Origin: Candidatus Gordonibacter avicola
GTDB lineage: Bacteria > Actinomycetota > Coriobacteriia > Coriobacteriales > Eggerthellaceae
Direction of reading: 5' to 3'
Length of the DNA: 64,000 nucleotides
Assembly: GCA_019113915.1 (NCBI GenBank)
Contig: DXGM01000012.1
Coordinates: 87,055-151,054, forward strand
Under the pieces are notes generated by a model. That model had not been told where the DNA came from. It was given only the letters and a program-made list of their open reading frames with translations, and ran no database searches. Shown one piece after another: positions 32,218 to 40,882 of this stretch (position 1 is the first letter of the stretch; each line of letters starts with the position of its first letter). Both the position numbers and the translations under genes were made by a program.

Positions 32218-34044
32218 ATGCAAGTGGTGACGCCGGCGGGATTTAGAGATGTGCTGTCTGACGAAGCGCTGGAGCGCGAGCGCATTGCCCGTGAAGTGCA
32301 GTCATGCTTAGCGAGTCGTGGTTATGTGCCTATTGAAACGCCCACGCTTGAGGTTATGGACGTCATGCGTGCAGGTGGTCGTGTGCCGGGTTCGCCCTTC
32401 AAGTTCTATGATGCGCGCGGTGACCTTTTAGCTATGCGCCCCGATGTGACGCTACAGGTGGCTCGTATGTGCGCGACACGCTTGACGGGTCAGCCGGGCC
32501 CGTTTCGCTTCCGCTATATGCAGCGCGTGTTTCGCGAAGTGGACGGCCGTTTGCAGGCCGAAGCGCGCGAGATGACACAGATTGGTATTGAGTGCATTGG
32601 TGAAGCAGGCGCTCAAGCTGATGCTGAGGTGGTGGAACTCTTTGCGGAAGCGCTTGAGTTGGCCGGTGCGCGTGGCTGTAAGCTGGCGCTCGCTACAGTG
32701 GGTGTGCTGCGCTCACTTCTCGCGGCATGCGGTGCGTCCGAGGTGTGGAAGGAGCAAGTGCTCGATGCCTTCCACCGCTCAAACTTTGTTGAGCTAGACC
32801 GCCTTACCGCAGAAGGTGCCTGCGAGGCTGCTGCTCCGCCCGTGTTTGCCGCCGCCATTCGCGCACTGCCGCGCATACGTGGCGGTCGTGAAGCTATTGA
32901 TGAAGTGCGTGCGCTCGTGTCGCCGCTGGGGTGCGAGGATGGTCTTGACGTATTCGCGGCCACCTTCGACTCGCTTGTTGAGCGCGGTTTGGCTGACAGG
33001 CTTTTGGTGGACTTCTCGGTAATGAGTTCGTTTGACTATTACACGGGTCTTGTGTTTGAGGCCTATGCGCCGGGTCTTGGTTCGCCGCTTGGCAGTGGTG
33101 GCCGCTACGACAACATGATTGCCGCCTACGGCGAAAGCCGTCCCGCCGCCGGTTTCGCGTTCTTCCTCGAACAGGCAATGGCTGCTTCTTCGGTTCCGTC
33201 GGCTTGTCAGCCGACGGAATACGTTGACGCTGCGGCTTTCTGTGGCACCCAATCTCGCAGCGATGCCGAAGGCTTGCGTACCGAAGTACGCGGCGCCTCC
33301 GCCATCCCCACGATCTCGGGCACCACAGAAACCCTCGCTGACTCACTTCGCCAACCGGTAGCATTAGAAAACTCTCGCCCTTTACGCATCGCCATTCCTA
33401 AGGGATCGCTCAATGTGGATACGGTGGCTGCGCTTGCGGCAGCGGGGCTTGATGTGACGGGGCTTGCCGATCCGGGGCGGCAACTCATCATTCGCAATCC
33501 CGGCGTGGAATACGTCATCGTGCGTCCCACTGATGCACCGGTGTTTGTGGCGTCCGGCGCGGCTGATTGCGGCATCTGCGGCAAGGACTCTTTACTTGAG
33601 GCCGAGACCGACGTGGTGGAGTTGGTGGATCTCGGTTTTGGTGCCTGCCGCTTTGTGGTAGCGGAGCCCGCCGGTGCGGCTGGCGCTACGAGTGAGCACC
33701 ATCGCCGCCTTGGTTCCATTCGTGTGGCCACCAAGTATCCACGCATCACGGCCGCTCACTATGCAAAAGCAGGCGTGCAGGTGGAAATTGTGAAGCTGCA
33801 TGGCAACATTGAGCTGGCACCGCTCACGGGGATGGCCGAGCGCATTGTGGACATTACCGCTACGGGCACCACACTGCGCGAAAACGATCTGGTAGTGGTC
33901 GATGAAGTGCTCTCATCCACCGCCCGCTTCTTCGCGAACACCTGCGCATTTCGCACCAACGCGCGTATCATACAATTGGCTCGGACGCTCGCTCTCACCT
34001 CCGATAGCGACGGGTTGTCCGCGAGCACCGAGGAAAGGAAGTAA
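32218..34044 (+). CDS. hisZG: HisZ-HisG fusion, ATP phosphoribosyltransferase (regulatory plus catalytic)
   Basis: 608 aa. Residues 1-320 are HisZ, a HisRS-like histidine-binding regulatory subunit (VMDVMRAGGRVPG, GLVFEAYAPGLGSPLGSGGRYDN). Residues about 387-600 are short-form HisG (IAIPKGSLNVDTV, GAADCGICGKDSL, TGTTLRENDLVVVDEV). These are normally two proteins that form one complex; here they are fused. The joint (about 325-385) is filled by a palindromic element in frame (33194-33331). It catalyses the first, feedback-controlled step of histidine synthesis and starts the his operon. Confidence 0.92.
   Translation: MQVVTPAGFRDVLSDEALERERIAREVQSCLASRGYVPIETPTLEVMDVMRAGGRVPGSPFKFYDARGDLLAMRPDVTLQVARMCATRLTGQPGPFRFRYMQRVFREVDGRLQAEAREMTQIGIECIGEAGAQADAEVVELFAEALELAGARGCKLALATVGVLRSLLAACGASEVWKEQVLDAFHRSNFVELDRLTAEGACEAAAPPVFAAAIRALPRIRGGREAIDEVRALVSPLGCEDGLDVFAATFDSLVERGLADRLLVDFSVMSSFDYYTGLVFEAYAPGLGSPLGSGGRYDNMIAAYGESRPAAGFAFFLEQAMAASSVPSACQPTEYVDAAAFCGTQSRSDAEGLRTEVRGASAIPTISGTTETLADSLRQPVALENSRPLRIAIPKGSLNVDTVAALAAAGLDVTGLADPGRQLIIRNPGVEYVIVRPTDAPVFVASGAADCGICGKDSLLEAETDVVELVDLGFGACRFVVAEPAGAAGATSEHHRRLGSIRVATKYPRITAAHYAKAGVQVEIVKLHGNIELAPLTGMAERIVDITATGTTLRENDLVVVDEVLSSTARFFANTCAFRTNARIIQLARTLALTSDSDGLSASTEERK
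33194..33331 (-). repeat. In-frame palindromic element at the HisZ-HisG joint
   Basis: A perfect 11-bp hairpin, TTCCGTCGGCT-TGTC-AGCCGACGGAA without dashes (33194-33219), a linker GTTGACGCTGCGG, then a 95-bp palindrome (33237-33331) with outer arms TTTCTGTGG / CCACAGAAA and an apex GCGTAC-CGAA-GTACGC. This is the recQ element in reverse order. All frames stay open in the hisZG direction. Confidence 0.85.
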
Positions 34045-34047
34045 GTC

Positions 34048-35400
34048 ATGCGCCGCATCACCCTCAAACCTGGCGAGGAATTCTCAAACGCCCACCTCAA
34101 GAGGACTGGCGCGTTCAATGCTGCCGCGCTCACGGCAGCTACGGCCATTGTCGAGGATGTGCGCGAACGGGGCGATGAGGCCCTGCGTGACCTCACGGAG
34201 AAGTTCGACGGCGTGCGCGTGGAGAACTTTCGCGTGAGCCAAGCGGCCATTGCTGAAGCCGTTGCCAGTGTCGATGACAAAACGGCTGCGGCGCTGCGCA
34301 AGGCTGCCGCACAGATTCGCGACTTTCACGAGCGTCAAAAGCAGCAGAGCTGGTTCACCGTGCGCGAAGATGGCGCGCTTGTGGGGAGTAAGATAGAACC
34401 GCTTGACTCCGTGGGTATTTACGTGCCGGGCGGCCGTGCGCTCTACCCCTCGTCGGTGCTGATGAACGCGCTTCCTGCTGCCGTTGCAGGCGTGCCGCGC
34501 ATCGTGTGCGTGACGCCGCCAACGAAAGACGGCTCGCTCGACCCAGCTATCATTGAGGCGTGCCGCATTGCAGGTGTCACTGAAATCTACGCCGTCGGTG
34601 GTGCGCAGGCGGTGGCGGCCCTTGCATATGGCACTGAGTCTATCGCCCCCGTTGCAAAGATCACCGGCCCCGGCAATGCTTACGTGGCGGCCGCGAAAAA
34701 GATTGTGTCAGGCGACGTGGGCATTGATATGATTGCTGGCCCCTCTGAGGTGTGCGTGGTGGCCGATTCCACGGCTGACCCTGCCCTGGTAGCCATTGAC
34801 CTTATGGCGCAAGCCGAGCACGACCCCTTGGCTGCGTGTTACTTGGTGACATTCGATGGGGGGTATGCCAATGAGGTGGAACGCATGGTGGAGCGCCACC
34901 TACAATCATCCACTCGCGCCGAGATTACGTCCGCCTCACTTGCCGATCAGGGCCTTATCGTGGTGTGCGAAACGCTCGAACAGGCTGTCGAAGCGGTGAA
35001 CGTCATTGCGCCGGAGCACCTTGAGCTGCACGTCGATCACGCCTTCGACCTGTTGGGCGCCATCCGCAACGCGGGTGCCATCTTCCTAGGCGCCTGGACG
35101 CCTGAGGCGGTGGGCGACTACGTGGCTGGGCCCAACCATACCCTGCCTACTGGCGGCACTGCGCGTTTTTCCTCACCGCTGTCTACTGATGAGTTCGTGA
35201 AAAAGTCTTCCGTCATCCAGTACAGTTCGGCTGCGCTTGTCAACGACGCGGATGCTGTCATGACCATCGCGCGTCACGAAGGTCTGTGGGCGCACGCGAT
35301 GAGTGTAGAGATGCGCAAGAACCTCATCGATTGGGGCAACGTGTACGGCATCGAAGGCGGCGACGGAGCGCGCTGCGGAGACGGAGAAATCGATGCGTAA
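34048..35400 (+). CDS. hisD: Histidinol dehydrogenase
   Basis: 450 aa, complete HisD: the zinc/NAD core SVGIYVPGGRALYPSS, TEIYAVGGAQAVAALAYGT, KITGPGNAYV and IAGPSEVCVVAD, then GPNHTLPTGGTARFSSPL. It oxidises histidinol to histidine in two NAD-dependent steps. It starts 3 bp after hisZG with GAGGAAAGGAAG in front, and overlaps hisC by 8 bp. Confidence 0.97.
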   Translation: MRRITLKPGEEFSNAHLKRTGAFNAAALTAATAIVEDVRERGDEALRDLTEKFDGVRVENFRVSQAAIAEAVASVDDKTAAALRKAAAQIRDFHERQKQQSWFTVREDGALVGSKIEPLDSVGIYVPGGRALYPSSVLMNALPAAVAGVPRIVCVTPPTKDGSLDPAIIEACRIAGVTEIYAVGGAQAVAALAYGTESIAPVAKITGPGNAYVAAAKKIVSGDVGIDMIAGPSEVCVVADSTADPALVAIDLMAQAEHDPLAACYLVTFDGGYANEVERMVERHLQSSTRAEITSASLADQGLIVVCETLEQAVEAVNVIAPEHLELHVDHAFDLLGAIRNAGAIFLGAWTPEAVGDYVAGPNHTLPTGGTARFSSPLSTDEFVKKSSVIQYSSAALVNDADAVMTIARHEGLWAHAMSVEMRKNLIDWGNVYGIEGGDGARCGDGEIDA

Positions 35401-36484
35401 CGTTTGTACTGCTGCGCCTCAGTTAGCGGGTCTTGAGCCCTATGACCCGAAGTATCTGCCGGCCGAGGCGTTCCTCTCCGCGAACGAAAACCCCCACGAC
35501 GTGGAGCAGGACATTCGTGCCGAGATCATGCGCGAAGTGAAGCGCGTGCCTTTGAACCGCTACCCCGATCCACTTGCCAACGACTTGCGCGATATGATTG
35601 CCGAGGCAAACGGCCTCGACCGCGACCAGGTGCTTGTGGGCAACGGTGGCGACGAGTTGCTGTTTAACCTCGCGCTTGCCTGGGGTGGTCCAGGGCGCAC
35701 GTTTTTGAACCTGCCGCCCACGTTTTCGGTCTACGATGCGAACGCACGCCTCACCAACACCACAGTAGTGAACGTGCCGCGCCGCGAAGACTTCTCTATA
35801 GACGAAGAGGCGGTGCTTGCGCGCTTGGATGAGGGTGACATTGATTTTCTCATTGTGACCAGTCCGAACAACCCCACCGGTGAACTGGCAAATGAGGAAT
35901 TCATACTGCGCGTGCTCGATGCCACCGACGCGCTGGTGGTGGTGGATGAGGCGTACTTCGAGTTCTCGCGCCAAACCATGCGTCCGTATTTGGCACAGCA
36001 CAAAAACCTCGCCATTCTGCGCACCTTCTCGAAGGCGTTTAGCTTGGCGGGCGTGCGGATGGGCTACCTGCTCGCCGACGCCGAGGTGGTGCGCGAGTTT
36101 GTGAAAGTTCGCCAGCCGTACTCGGTGGATGCCGTGTCGCAGGCCATCGCGCGTGTCGTGTACCAAAATCGCGCAAAGTTCGAGCCGGGCATTCGTACCA
36201 TCATCGAAGAGCGCACGCGCGTCATTGAGGGCCTCCGTATGATCCCCGGCGTGAAGCCGTTCCCGTCGGATGCGAACTACGTGCTTTTCCACGTGGAGAA
36301 CGCCGCCCAGCTCTGGGAGATGCTCTACGGCCGCGGCATCCTCGTCCGCGACTTCTCCCGCGCCCCACATCTGAAGGATTGCCTCCGCGTCAGCATAGGC
36401 TCACCCGAAGAAAACGACGCATTCCTCAAAGCCCTGCGCGACGCAGTAATGGGAAAGTGTGACTTAAAGGTTCCGTCGGCCTGA
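35393..36484 (+). CDS. hisC: Histidinol-phosphate aminotransferase
   Basis: 363 aa, a fold-type I PLP enzyme: [32 protein letters not shown] and the Schiff-base motif [16 protein letters not shown] (Lys214). It transaminates imidazole-acetol phosphate. The ATG lies inside the last codons of hisD, so translation is coupled. Confidence 0.96.
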   Translation: MRNVCTAAPQLAGLEPYDPKYLPAEAFLSANENPHDVEQDIRAEIMREVKRVPLNRYPDPLANDLRDMIAEANGLDRDQVLVGNGGDELLFNLALAWGGPGRTFLNLPPTFSVYDANARLTNTTVVNVPRREDFSIDEEAVLARLDEGDIDFLIVTSPNNPTGELANEEFILRVLDATDALVVVDEAYFEFSRQTMRPYLAQHKNLAILRTFSKAFSLAGVRMGYLLADAEVVREFVKVRQPYSVDAVSQAIARVVYQNRAKFEPGIRTIIEERTRVIEGLRMIPGVKPFPSDANYVLFHVENAAQLWEMLYGRGILVRDFSRAPHLKDCLRVSIGSPEENDAFLKALRDAVMGKCDLKVPSA

Positions 36485-36503
36485 CGGCAAGAAAGGTTCG
36501 AGC

Positions 36504-37094
36504 ATGGATAGAACTGCAACCATCTCGCGTATGACGAATGAGACGGATATTGAGCTTACCCTCAACCTTGACGGTACGGGTGTGGCGGACGTGGAAACAG
36601 GCATTGGTTTCTTTGATCATATGCTTACCGCGTTCGCTCGTCATGGCCTGTTCGACCTCACGGTGCGTGCGGAGGGCGATCTGTACGTGGATGGTCATCA
36701 CACCGTGGAGGACGCCGGCATTGTGCTTGGTCAAGCGTTTGCGCAGGCGCTCGGTGAGAAGCGGGGCATCCGCCGCTTTGGCTCGGTCGCGCTACCGATG
36801 GATGAAGCGCTCGTGTTGGCTGCCTGCGACCTCTCAGGTCGCGGCCAACTGCACTGGGATGTGGCTGTGCCTCCGGTCATGATCGGCGAATTCGACGCGA
36901 CACTCGCGAAGGAGTTTTTCATCGCGTTCGCCACAAACGCCGGCATCACGCTGCACGTGCGCAGCCTTGCCGGCGAAAATGCCCACCACATCGTGGAAGC
37001 CGCCTTCAAAGCCGCTGCCCGTGCCCTCCGCGAAGCCGTCGAGCCCGACCCCCGCCTGGGCAATGTCCTTCCAACAACCAAAGGTTCACTATGA
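36504..37094 (+). CDS. hisB: Imidazoleglycerol-phosphate dehydratase
   Basis: 196 aa, monofunctional HisB with the duplicated metal-binding His motifs [13 protein letters not shown] and [11 protein letters not shown], then [26 protein letters not shown] precedes the ATG. No histidinol-phosphatase domain is fused, and no separate phosphatase gene is seen here. Its stop overlaps the hisH start. Confidence 0.97.
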   Translation: MDRTATISRMTNETDIELTLNLDGTGVADVETGIGFFDHMLTAFARHGLFDLTVRAEGDLYVDGHHTVEDAGIVLGQAFAQALGEKRGIRRFGSVALPMDEALVLAACDLSGRGQLHWDVAVPPVMIGEFDATLAKEFFIAFATNAGITLHVRSLAGENAHHIVEAAFKAAARALREAVEPDPRLGNVLPTTKGSL

Positions 37095-37981
37095 TCGCTG
37101 TTGTTGACTACCATAAGGGCAACCTGAAAAGCGTTGAACGCGGGTTAACTGCGGCAGGTGGAGATGCGTTCATCACCGATGATGCCGCCGCCATTGCTCG
37201 CGCGGATGCCATCGTTTTGCCCGGTGTAGGTGCTTTTGCCGATGCCGCTGCTACGATGCAAGCCCTCGGCCAAACCGACGTCATCCGCCGCCGCATCGCC
37301 GCCGGCGTCCCCTTCCTCGGCATCTGCCTGGGAATGCACCTCATGTTCGAAGAAGGCATAGAAGGCGCTCCAGAAGAGGATGACGAAGAATCCACCCACA
37401 ACGCCCAAGGCCTCGCCATCCTCCCCGGCGTCGTAACAAAGATGCCCCAACAAGACGAACACGGCCACCCTTATAAGGTGCCCCACGTAGGCTGGAACAC
37501 GATAGAAGAGCCTAAAACGAGCGACGACTTTGGTGCCCTCCACCAAGCGAGTTCCGCACGAGCCGAAACGTCCAGTGGACGCTCCGTGCGAGCAGGACTG
37601 TCCGAGCGACTGGAGGATGCCAGAACCGCCGCGGACCAGGTTGAAGAGTTGAGGGGAGGGGCGGTGCCCACCAAGCGAGTTCCGCAGCGAAGCGAGGACT
37701 GTTTGAGCGACTGGGTGCCGCCCCTCCCCTCAACGGACCAGGTTGAACACTTAAGTCCCTTGTTCGAAGGTATCCCCTGGGGCACCTATTTCTACTTCAC
37801 GCATGGCTACATCGCCCCCGAGGGCCCTTTCGTCATTGCCACCACCACGCACAGCGTCACCTTCCCGTGTGCCGTTCAGTACGGCGATGCCGCGTTCGGC
37901 GTGCAGTTCCATCCTGAGAAAAGCTCGGATGCGGGCGCGCAGATGATGCGCAATTTTGTCCGCATCGTGAAAGGGGCGTGA
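37091..37981 (+). CDS. hisH: Imidazole glycerol phosphate synthase, glutaminase subunit, with 75-aa insert
   Basis: 296 aa, versus 200-215 normally. Triad-class glutamine amidotransferase: [11 protein letters not shown] holds the nucleophile Cys79, and [11 protein letters not shown] the His-x-Glu. Between PHVGWNTIE and [16 protein letters not shown] lie about 75 extra residues (about 144-219), encoded by two tandem copies of a palindromic repeat (37531-37733) inserted in frame, with a 14-bp direct repeat at its edges. The catalytic parts are intact, so HisH probably still feeds ammonia to HisF. Confidence 0.95.
   Translation: MIAVVDYHKGNLKSVERGLTAAGGDAFITDDAAAIARADAIVLPGVGAFADAAATMQALGQTDVIRRRIAAGVPFLGICLGMHLMFEEGIEGAPEEDDEESTHNAQGLAILPGVVTKMPQQDEHGHPYKVPHVGWNTIEEPKTSDDFGALHQASSARAETSSGRSVRAGLSERLEDARTAADQVEELRGGAVPTKRVPQRSEDCLSDWVPPLPSTDQVEHLSPLFEGIPWGTYFYFTHGYIAPEGPFVIATTTHSVTFPCAVQYGDAAFGVQFHPEKSSDAGAQMMRNFVRIVKGA
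37531..37747 (+). repeat. Two tandem in-frame palindromic repeats in hisH
   Basis: Unit 1 (about 37531-37621) has CGTCC-AGT-GGACG at its centre within wider imperfect arms. Unit 2 (37649-37733) has perfect 16-bp outer arms TTGAGGGGAGGGGCGG / CCGCCCCTCCCCTCAA. Both contain CACCAAGCGAGTTCCGC and GAGCGACTGG. CGGACCAGGTTGAA flanks unit 2 on both sides (37632-37645, 37734-37747), like a target duplication. Confidence 0.85.
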
Positions 37982-37984
37982 GTC

Positions 37985-38779
37985 ATGTATCTGCTACCTG
38001 CCATTGACATCCTCGGCGGCAAGGCCGTTCGCCTGGCCAAAGGCGACTACAACCAGGTGACCGTGTATAACGACGACCCTGCCGCGCAAGCGCAGCTGTT
38101 CGAAGACGAGGGCGCTACGTGGTTGCACGTCGTCGACCTTGACGGCGCGCGCTCCGGTGAACCTGAGAATATCGCTATCATCGAGCACATTCTCGCAAAG
38201 ACCAAGCTCAAGGTTGAGGTGGGCGGCGGCATCCGCTCACTCGACACCATCGCGCGCCTGGCCGATGCAGGGGTGTCACGCGTCGTGTTGGGAACCTCAC
38301 TCGTGGCCGACCCTGCATTCGCCGAGGCGGCTGTCGCCCAGTACGGCCAGCTGCTCACGGCCGGCATCGACGCCAAGGGCGGGGAAGTGGCTGTGGCCGG
38401 CTGGCGCGAAGGCGTCGGCGTGGCAGCCGAAGAGTTGGCGCGCCATGTCTCCGAGCTGGGCTTCTGTCACCTCGTATACACTGACATCGCACGCGATGGC
38501 ATGCAGACGGGCATCGACCCTACGGCGTACGTGCGCATGGCCGAGGCCTTCGGACATCCCGTCATTGCCTCGGGTGGTGTTGCGGGCGTTGCCGACATCG
38601 AGCGCTTAGGCCAGGTGGCAGCCAGTATCGAAGGTGTCATCGCAGGCCGCGCCATCTACGAGGGCTCGCTTTCGGTAAAAGAAGGAGTAGATGCCTGCGA
38701 AGAAGCAACCCGCCGCGCGGAAGCGGGTGTGGCGGCTTCCGCGGACTGGCCAAGTCCTGCTCCCATCACTCCCTGTTGA
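37985..38779 (+). CDS. hisA: ProFAR isomerase (HisA)
   Basis: 264 aa. TIM barrel with PAIDILGGKAVRL (Asp8), VEVGGGIRS, and YTDIARDGMQTG. About 20 residues longer than usual at the C-terminus (EEATRRAEAGVAASADWP onward). It follows hisH by 3 bp. An in-frame ATG directly after the stop (38783-38860) would encode MADAAGVAYDALKKGFDKLF and a few more basic residues; I do not call it a gene. Confidence 0.96.
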   Translation: MYLLPAIDILGGKAVRLAKGDYNQVTVYNDDPAAQAQLFEDEGATWLHVVDLDGARSGEPENIAIIEHILAKTKLKVEVGGGIRSLDTIARLADAGVSRVVLGTSLVADPAFAEAAVAQYGQLLTAGIDAKGGEVAVAGWREGVGVAAEELARHVSELGFCHLVYTDIARDGMQTGIDPTAYVRMAEAFGHPVIASGGVAGVADIERLGQVAASIEGVIAGRAIYEGSLSVKEGVDACEEATRRAEAGVAASADWPSPAPITPC

Positions 38780-38881
38780 CCCATGGCTGATGCCGCAGGT
38801 GTGGCGTACGATGCGCTAAAAAAAGGCTTCGACAAACTGTTTAAGAATAAGCGTGTGTAGGCGTGGCGAAAGGACGCGGAA

Positions 38882-39646
38882 GTGCTAGCCAAACGAGTGA
38901 TCCCGTGCATGGATGTCAAAGATGGGCGCGTGGTGAAGGGTGTGAACTTTGTCAATCTGCGCGACGCGGGCGACCCCATTGAGCTCGCGCAACGCTACGA
39001 CGAAGAGCGCGCCGACGAGGTCATCTTCCTCGACATTACGGCCACCAGTGATGACCGCGCCACCACGGTGGACCTCGCCAGTCGCGCAAGCGAACAGTTG
39101 CACCTGCCGTACTGCGTGGGTGGCGGCTTTCGCAGTGTGGCTGACATTCGCACGATGATTGCCGCAGGTGCCGACAAGGTGTCGGTGAACTCGGCCGCCG
39201 TGGCGAACCCTGCGCTCATCACGGAGGCTGCCGCCGCGTTTGGTAGCCAAGCCATCCTCTGCGCCATCGACGCGAAGCAGGTACCCGGCAACCCGAACAA
39301 GTGGGAGGTCTACGTGGCGGGAGGTCGCAAAGCTACGGGCATCGACGCAATCGAGTGGGCGCAGGAAGCGGCGCGCCGTGGGGCGGGGGAGATCCTGCTC
39401 ACCAGCATGGATCGCGACGGCAGCCGCGACGGGTTTGACTGCGCACTCACCCGCACCGTCGCGCGCGCGGTAGACATCCCGGTCATCGCCAGTGGCGGCG
39501 TGGGCAAGCTTGAACACTTCGCCCAAGGCATTCTCGAAGGCGAGGCCGATGCCGTGCTGGCCGCCAGTGTTTTCCACTTCGGCGAACTCACCGTCCGCCA
39601 GGTAAAAGAGCATATGGCAAGCCAAGGCATCCCGGTCAGGCTCTAA
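38882..39646 (+). CDS. hisF: Imidazole glycerol phosphate synthase, cyclase subunit
   Basis: 254 aa, a TIM barrel with [12 protein letters not shown] (catalytic Asp11), CAIDAKQ (catalytic Asp130), and [11 protein letters not shown]. It partners HisH. GTG start with an AAAGGA site 7 bp upstream. Canonical length. Confidence 0.97.
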   Translation: MLAKRVIPCMDVKDGRVVKGVNFVNLRDAGDPIELAQRYDEERADEVIFLDITATSDDRATTVDLASRASEQLHLPYCVGGGFRSVADIRTMIAAGADKVSVNSAAVANPALITEAAAAFGSQAILCAIDAKQVPGNPNKWEVYVAGGRKATGIDAIEWAQEAARRGAGEILLTSMDRDGSRDGFDCALTRTVARAVDIPVIASGGVGKLEHFAQGILEGEADAVLAASVFHFGELTVRQVKEHMASQGIPVRL

Positions 39647-39686
39647 TCACGCCGCTTTGCCACCATCAACCCAAGGAGTAGCACCC

Positions 39687-40013
39687 ATGTCTGCCCTCCC
39701 CACACTTACCTATAATGCCGACGGCCTCATTCCCTGTATCGTACAGGACGCGGACACATGCGAGGTGCTCATGATGGCCTGGATGAATGCCGAATCGCTC
39801 GCGCTCACACTGGAACAAGGCGAAATGGTGTTCTGGAGCCGCAGCCGCCAGGAGCTCTGGCACAAGGGCACCACCTCGGGAAACGTGCAAAAACTGGTCG
39901 AGTTGCGCTACGACTGCGACGCCGACACGCTGCTCGCACTCGTGCACCCCGCCGGCCCCGCCTGCCACACCGGCGCGCGCACGTGCTTCTACCGTACTAT
40001 CGACCAAACGTAG
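39687..40013 (+). CDS. hisI: Phosphoribosyl-AMP cyclohydrolase
   Basis: 108 aa, HisI only: [28 protein letters not shown], the metal motif YDCDADTLL, and [14 protein letters not shown] start at MSALPTL (39687) after AAGGAG. The HisE pyrophosphohydrolase domain is not fused and no hisE gene is seen, so it must be elsewhere. Last gene of the his operon. Confidence 0.95.
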   Translation: MSALPTLTYNADGLIPCIVQDADTCEVLMMAWMNAESLALTLEQGEMVFWSRSRQELWHKGTTSGNVQKLVELRYDCDADTLLALVHPAGPACHTGARTCFYRTIDQT

Positions 40014-40219
40014 ACCCGCCGTAGCCCCACCTTCACCGCAAATACACGAACCTCGAAGCTTTGCGCTTGAACGAAGCGGGAACATGCGATACCATGAATG
40101 CAGTTCTTTTACCTTCTAAGGAAGAAAAACCCATCACATTGCATTAAATCTCACCTCTGGAACCCATGCGCGCGTTCACGTGCGCTTCAAATCAAAAGCC
40201 ACTATATAAGGAGGACTGG

Positions 40220-40882
40220 GTGAAGTTTTTTCTCGACACCGCTGATCTCGCCGAGATCGAAGAGGCGGCCAGTTGGGGTGTGCTCGCGGGCGTGACCACC
40301 AACCCCACGCTGTACGCTCGTACGGGGGGCAAGCTTGCCGACTTTCACAATCACATCAAGCGCATTTGCGAACTCGTCGATGGGCCGGTGTCTGCCGAGA
40401 GCGTTGCCATGACGCGTGACGAGATGGTGCGTGACGGCCGCGAACTGGCCGCGCTCGCGCCGAACGTCGTGGTGAAGCTGCCCACCACCATTGAGGGCTT
40501 GGCTGCCACCAAGGCGCTTGCCGCCGAAGGCATTCCCGTGAACATGACGCTGTGCTTCAGCGTGCCGCAGGCCATCATGGCTGCGCGCGCCGGCGCTCGC
40601 TACATCAGCCCCTTCGTCGGCCGCTTCGACGACATCTCTGAGGACGGCTTGTCCCAGCTCGATGACGTTGTCACGGCTGTGAAGAACTACGACTTCGGCC
40701 ACGAAGTGGAAATCATTGCCGCGTCCGTGCGCAGCGCGAACCACGTGGCACAGGCAGCCCTCATGGGCGCCGACATCGCAACCGTCCCCTTTGCCGCCCT
40801 TAAGAAATGCGTGCAGCACCCGCTGACCGATCGCGGGCTCGACGCCTTCATGAAGGACTGGGAGAAAGTGCAGAACGCATGA
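40220..40882 (+). CDS. tal: Transaldolase, FSA/TalC (MipB) type
   Basis: 220 aa, the short transaldolase class. MKFFLDTADLAEIEEAASWG, GVTTNPTL, VVVKLPTT (Schiff-base Lys86), YISPFVGR and the final basic helix. It interconverts pentose-phosphate sugars. GTG start behind AAGGAGG. Its stop overlaps the rho start (ATGA), so tal and rho are one transcript. The 206-bp gap before it (40014-40219) holds no gene. Confidence 0.93.
   Translation: MKFFLDTADLAEIEEAASWGVLAGVTTNPTLYARTGGKLADFHNHIKRICELVDGPVSAESVAMTRDEMVRDGRELAALAPNVVVKLPTTIEGLAATKALAAEGIPVNMTLCFSVPQAIMAARAGARYISPFVGRFDDISEDGLSQLDDVVTAVKNYDFGHEVEIIAASVRSANHVAQAALMGADIATVPFAALKKCVQHPLTDRGLDAFMKDWEKVQNA

Noticed and set aside
38783..38860. 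25-aa ORF after hisA
   Set aside because: In frame with hisA after its stop, but no ribosome binding site; may be a lost extension. Not enough to call a gene.
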